DNA from: Nitrospina sp.
GTDB lineage: Bacteria; Nitrospinota; Nitrospinia; Nitrospinales; VA-1
NCBI GenBank assembly: GCA_018665625.1
Contig: JABJCF010000135.1
Coordinates: 1 to 6,998, forward strand
Reading direction: 5' to 3'
Length of the DNA stretch: 6,998 bases
The notes beneath the pieces are model-generated. The model ran no database searches, was not told the origin of the DNA, and saw nothing but the letters and a program-made list of their open reading frames with translations. This document shows, in pieces, positions 6,128-6,998 of the stretch (positions are counted from its first letter, which is position 1; the number at the start of each line of letters is the position of its first letter). A program made the translations under genes and the position numbers.

Positions 6128-6637
6128 ATGGAAACGCTCAACAAGAAAAAGTACGATTTTCTTTTATATCTACTGGAGTCAGGCGACGCCATGGTCTGTT
6201 TGGACGCGCGATTGCCAGAGGTGGATGTCCCCGATAGTCAGAAGGCCAATTCGTCGTTAAACCTGATTTTCAATTTGAATTTCAGAAGACCCATAGAAAT
6301 TAATGAAGACGCCATATCAGCGACACTGGCGTTTAATGGCCGGCCGCATGAATGTCGGTTGCCCTTTGAAGCTGTGTGGGCGATTTATGATCCGAATATG
6401 AAAAACGGGCAAGTGTGGGAAGAAAGTATTCCGGCGGATATGAATCTGGCAGATCAGGTAGTGAGCGGGATGGCAGATCAAACTGCGGCAGAACCGGCGG
6501 AAAAACCCGCACCTAAACCTGCAAACAAACTCAAATCTTTGAAAACAAGTGGCAAACCGAGCGCAGAGGCCAAACCCAGTGCCGAGGGCACATCCAAAAC
6601 CCCGCGCGACCGCAGCCACCTTCGCGTGATCAAATAA
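6128..6637 (+). CDS. sspB: SspB-like ClpXP protease specificity adaptor
   Basis: SspB tethers ssrA-tagged proteins from tmRNA-rescued ribosomes to ClpX and so speeds their degradation by ClpXP in the cytoplasm. Residues 1-105 match the SspB substrate-binding domain: KKKYDFLLYLLESG (6-19), DARLPEVDVP (26-35) for the family's D..LP.V.VP, LNLIF (44-48), the FNGRPHECRLPFEAVWAIY strand-helix region (69-87), and GQVW (94-97). A disordered Ala/Pro/Lys linker (about 115-160) leads to the last five residues LRVIK, matching the ClpX-binding XB tail (LRVVK in E. coli). The domain-linker-tail order and the 169-residue length (165 in E. coli) make the call firm. An in-frame TAG at 6122-6124 fixes the upstream limit, and the ATG suits the family; no Shine-Dalgarno is visible. 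No sspA lies beside it. Confidence 0.9.
   Translation: METLNKKKYDFLLYLLESGDAMVCLDARLPEVDVPDSQKANSSLNLIFNLNFRRPIEINEDAISATLAFNGRPHECRLPFEAVWAIYDPNMKNGQVWEESIPADMNLADQVVSGMADQTAAEPAEKPAPKPANKLKSLKTSGKPSAEAKPSAEGTSKTPRDRSHLRVIK
6551..6586 (+). repeat. 18-bp tandem duplication in the SspB linker
   Basis: Bases 6551-6568 and 6569-6586 are two in-frame 18-base units encoding GKPSAE and AKPSAE (residues 142-153). They differ mostly at third positions. This indicates a linker that has lengthened by duplication while keeping the reading frame into the ClpX-binding tail. Confidence 0.75.
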
Positions 6638-6663
6638 CAGGCTGTATGAGATTTTTTTCATGT

Positions 6664-6712
6664 AATGCTGAGTTGCAGGGTTCATCCCCCCTCAAGAGCC
6701 TCAGGGTGACAT
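6664..6712. repeat. Dispersed intergenic repeat remnant ('TGTCACCCTGAGG' type)
   Basis: On the minus strand this starts TGTCACCCTGAGGCTC and runs through a G-rich centre to CTCAGCAT. It resembles the CTGAGG-bearing short repeats scattered between genes in many bacteria. CTGAG (6668-6672) and CTCAG (6700-6704) are complementary ends of a loose hairpin. It occupies the spacer between sspB and the tRNA promoter. Confidence 0.5.
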
Positions 6713-6743
6713 TTTTTCGGCGCAAAATAGTTTTGCCAACTTC

Positions 6744-6772
6744 TTTACAAAGGCTTAGGGATAGATTAAAAT
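6744..6772 (+). promoter_or_regulatory. Sigma70-like promoter of tRNA-His
   Basis: TTTACA (6744-6749) and TAAAAT (6767-6772) are each one base from consensus and are separated by exactly 17 bp. The discriminator after the -10 (CTGCCTC) is partly GC-rich. Transcription would begin near 6779-6780, about 30 bases before the mature tRNA, leaving a short 5' leader for RNase P. Confidence 0.65.
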
Positions 6773-6802
6773 CTGCCTCTTATCTGTAGGTCGGAATACA
6801 TC

Positions 6803-6892
6803 AAAAAATGGTGAGCGTAGCTCAGTTGGTAGAGCTCTCGGTTGTGGTCCGAGCGGTCGCGGGTTCGAATCCCGTCGCTCACCCCATTTTTT
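6803..6892 (+). terminator. Possible terminator-like folding of the tRNA-His precursor
   Basis: A T6 run (6887-6892) directly follows the encoded CCA. The flanks AAAAAATG (6803-6810) and CATTTTTT (6885-6892) are exact reverse complements, so the precursor can extend the acceptor stem by 8 pairs past a two-base CC bulge. The U-run after a stable stem could end transcription, but the tRNA is not a classical terminator hairpin. Confidence 0.3.
6810..6886 (+). tRNA. tRNA-His (anticodon GTG)
   Basis: A full cloverleaf is present. The acceptor stem is GTGAGCG (6811-6817) with CGCTCAC (6876-6882). The D stem is GCTC/GAGC (6820-6823, 6832-6835). The anticodon stem is CTCGG/CCGAG (6837-6841, 6849-6853) around TTGTGGT, with anticodon GTG at 6844-6846. 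The T arm is GCGGG/CCCGT (6859-6863, 6871-6875) with loop TTCGAAT. G-1 (6810) facing C73 (6883) is the identity pair for histidyl-tRNA synthetase, and CCA (6884-6886) is encoded. It decodes CAC/CAU. It stands alone behind its own promoter. Confidence 0.98.
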
Positions 6893-6912
6893 CTACCAGG
6901 CGTAGGGCCAAT

Positions 6913-6998
6913 TGTAAAGCCCCCTAAATTAGGACCAGTTACTTTTAGAGTTTTCCTGCTTTGAGTTAGCCATCAAGTACTCTCTGGGTGTTAAATCA
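6913..6998 (-). mobile_element. Terminal part of an IS3-family insertion sequence (runs off the right edge)
   Basis: Element-like sequence starts at TGTAAAGCCCCC (6913-6924), followed by TAAATTAGGAC. This has the TG start and the CCC...GGAC layout of IS3-family terminal repeats such as that of IS150. It overlaps the stop codon of a minus-strand transposase tail, as is usual at the right end of these elements. The other end, the target duplication and intactness lie outside the window. Confidence 0.65.
6929..6998 (-). CDS. IS3-family transposase OrfB, C-terminal fragment (partial)
   Basis: The last 22 codons of a minus-strand frame enter from the right edge and end in TAA at 6931-6929. The frame begins DLTPREYLMANS and ends NSKSNWS. 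The LTP-x-E-Y/F motif closes the DDE integrase core of IS3-family OrfB proteins, normally after a conserved RPH segment that would lie beyond the window. The stop sits inside the putative terminal inverted repeat. Whether the rest of the gene is intact cannot be seen. Confidence 0.65.
   Translation of the reverse strand, partial: DLTPREYLMANSKQENSKSNWS

Noticed and set aside
6637..6661. Intrinsic terminator after sspB using the T7 run at 6652-6658.
   Set aside because: The only preceding inverted repeat (ACAG/CTGT) has a one-base loop and is too weak and too far from the T-run.
6720..6737. GCAAAA/TTTTGC hairpin near the tRNA promoter as an operator or terminator.
   Set aside because: It is AT-rich with a 3-base loop and no following T-run on either strand; chance is likely.
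1..6998. A novel defence, secretion or other multi-gene system.
   Set aside because: The genes are recognisable housekeeping or envelope functions, not co-directional in a tight cluster, and there is no CRISPR array or cluster of unknown genes.

Overview
The window comes from a Gram-negative bacterium. The evidence is a signal-peptide-bearing exported hydrolase, an ArnT/PMT-type membrane glycosyltransferase of the kind that modifies envelope lipids, an SspB-type ClpXP adaptor, and a bacterial tRNA-His with encoded G-1 and CCA. Base composition is moderate and Shine-Dalgarno signals are mostly weak. The intergenic repeats are types I associate with Nitrospinota, Nitrospirota and deltaproteobacterial genomes. 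Nitrospinota is my best guess at lineage, but this is inference and not proven by the sequence.

Layout. Bases 1-77 hold an intergenic two-hairpin element. Bases 78-1004 (+) encode a short Ppx/GppA phosphatase. Bases 1005-1234 are AT-rich intergenic sequence. Bases 1235-3034 (+) encode the catalytic subunit of acetolactate synthase (ilvB) with a lysine-rich N-terminal extension. Bases 3035-3135 carry a second copy of the two-hairpin element. Bases 3136-4779 (+) encode a polytopic ArnT-like glycosyltransferase. It converges, with only 6 bp between stops, on 4786-5676 (-), a secreted metallo-beta-lactamase-fold hydrolase. Bases 5677-6127 form a repeat-rich intergenic region with several GC-rich palindromes. 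Bases 6128-6637 (+) encode SspB. Bases 6638-6809 hold another dispersed-repeat remnant and a good sigma70-like promoter. Bases 6810-6886 are tRNA-His(GTG). From 6913 to the right edge lies one end of an IS3-family insertion sequence, with the C-terminus of its transposase on the minus strand.

How the genes work together. There is no clear operon. The genes are mostly single housekeeping functions: polyphosphate/(p)ppGpp metabolism, branched-chain amino acid synthesis, envelope glycosylation, proteolysis of stalled-ribosome products and histidine decoding. They are separated by repeat-bearing spacers. ilvB lacks an adjacent ilvN or ilvC in the window.

I see no defence island, CRISPR array or plainly new multi-gene system. 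The most interesting non-coding signals are the repeated two-hairpin element upstream of two genes (copies at 1-62 and 3039-3098, with one compensatory base-pair change), the inverted REP/MITE-like arrangement at 5756-6009, the self-complementary flanks of tRNA-His, and the IS end just downstream of that tRNA.
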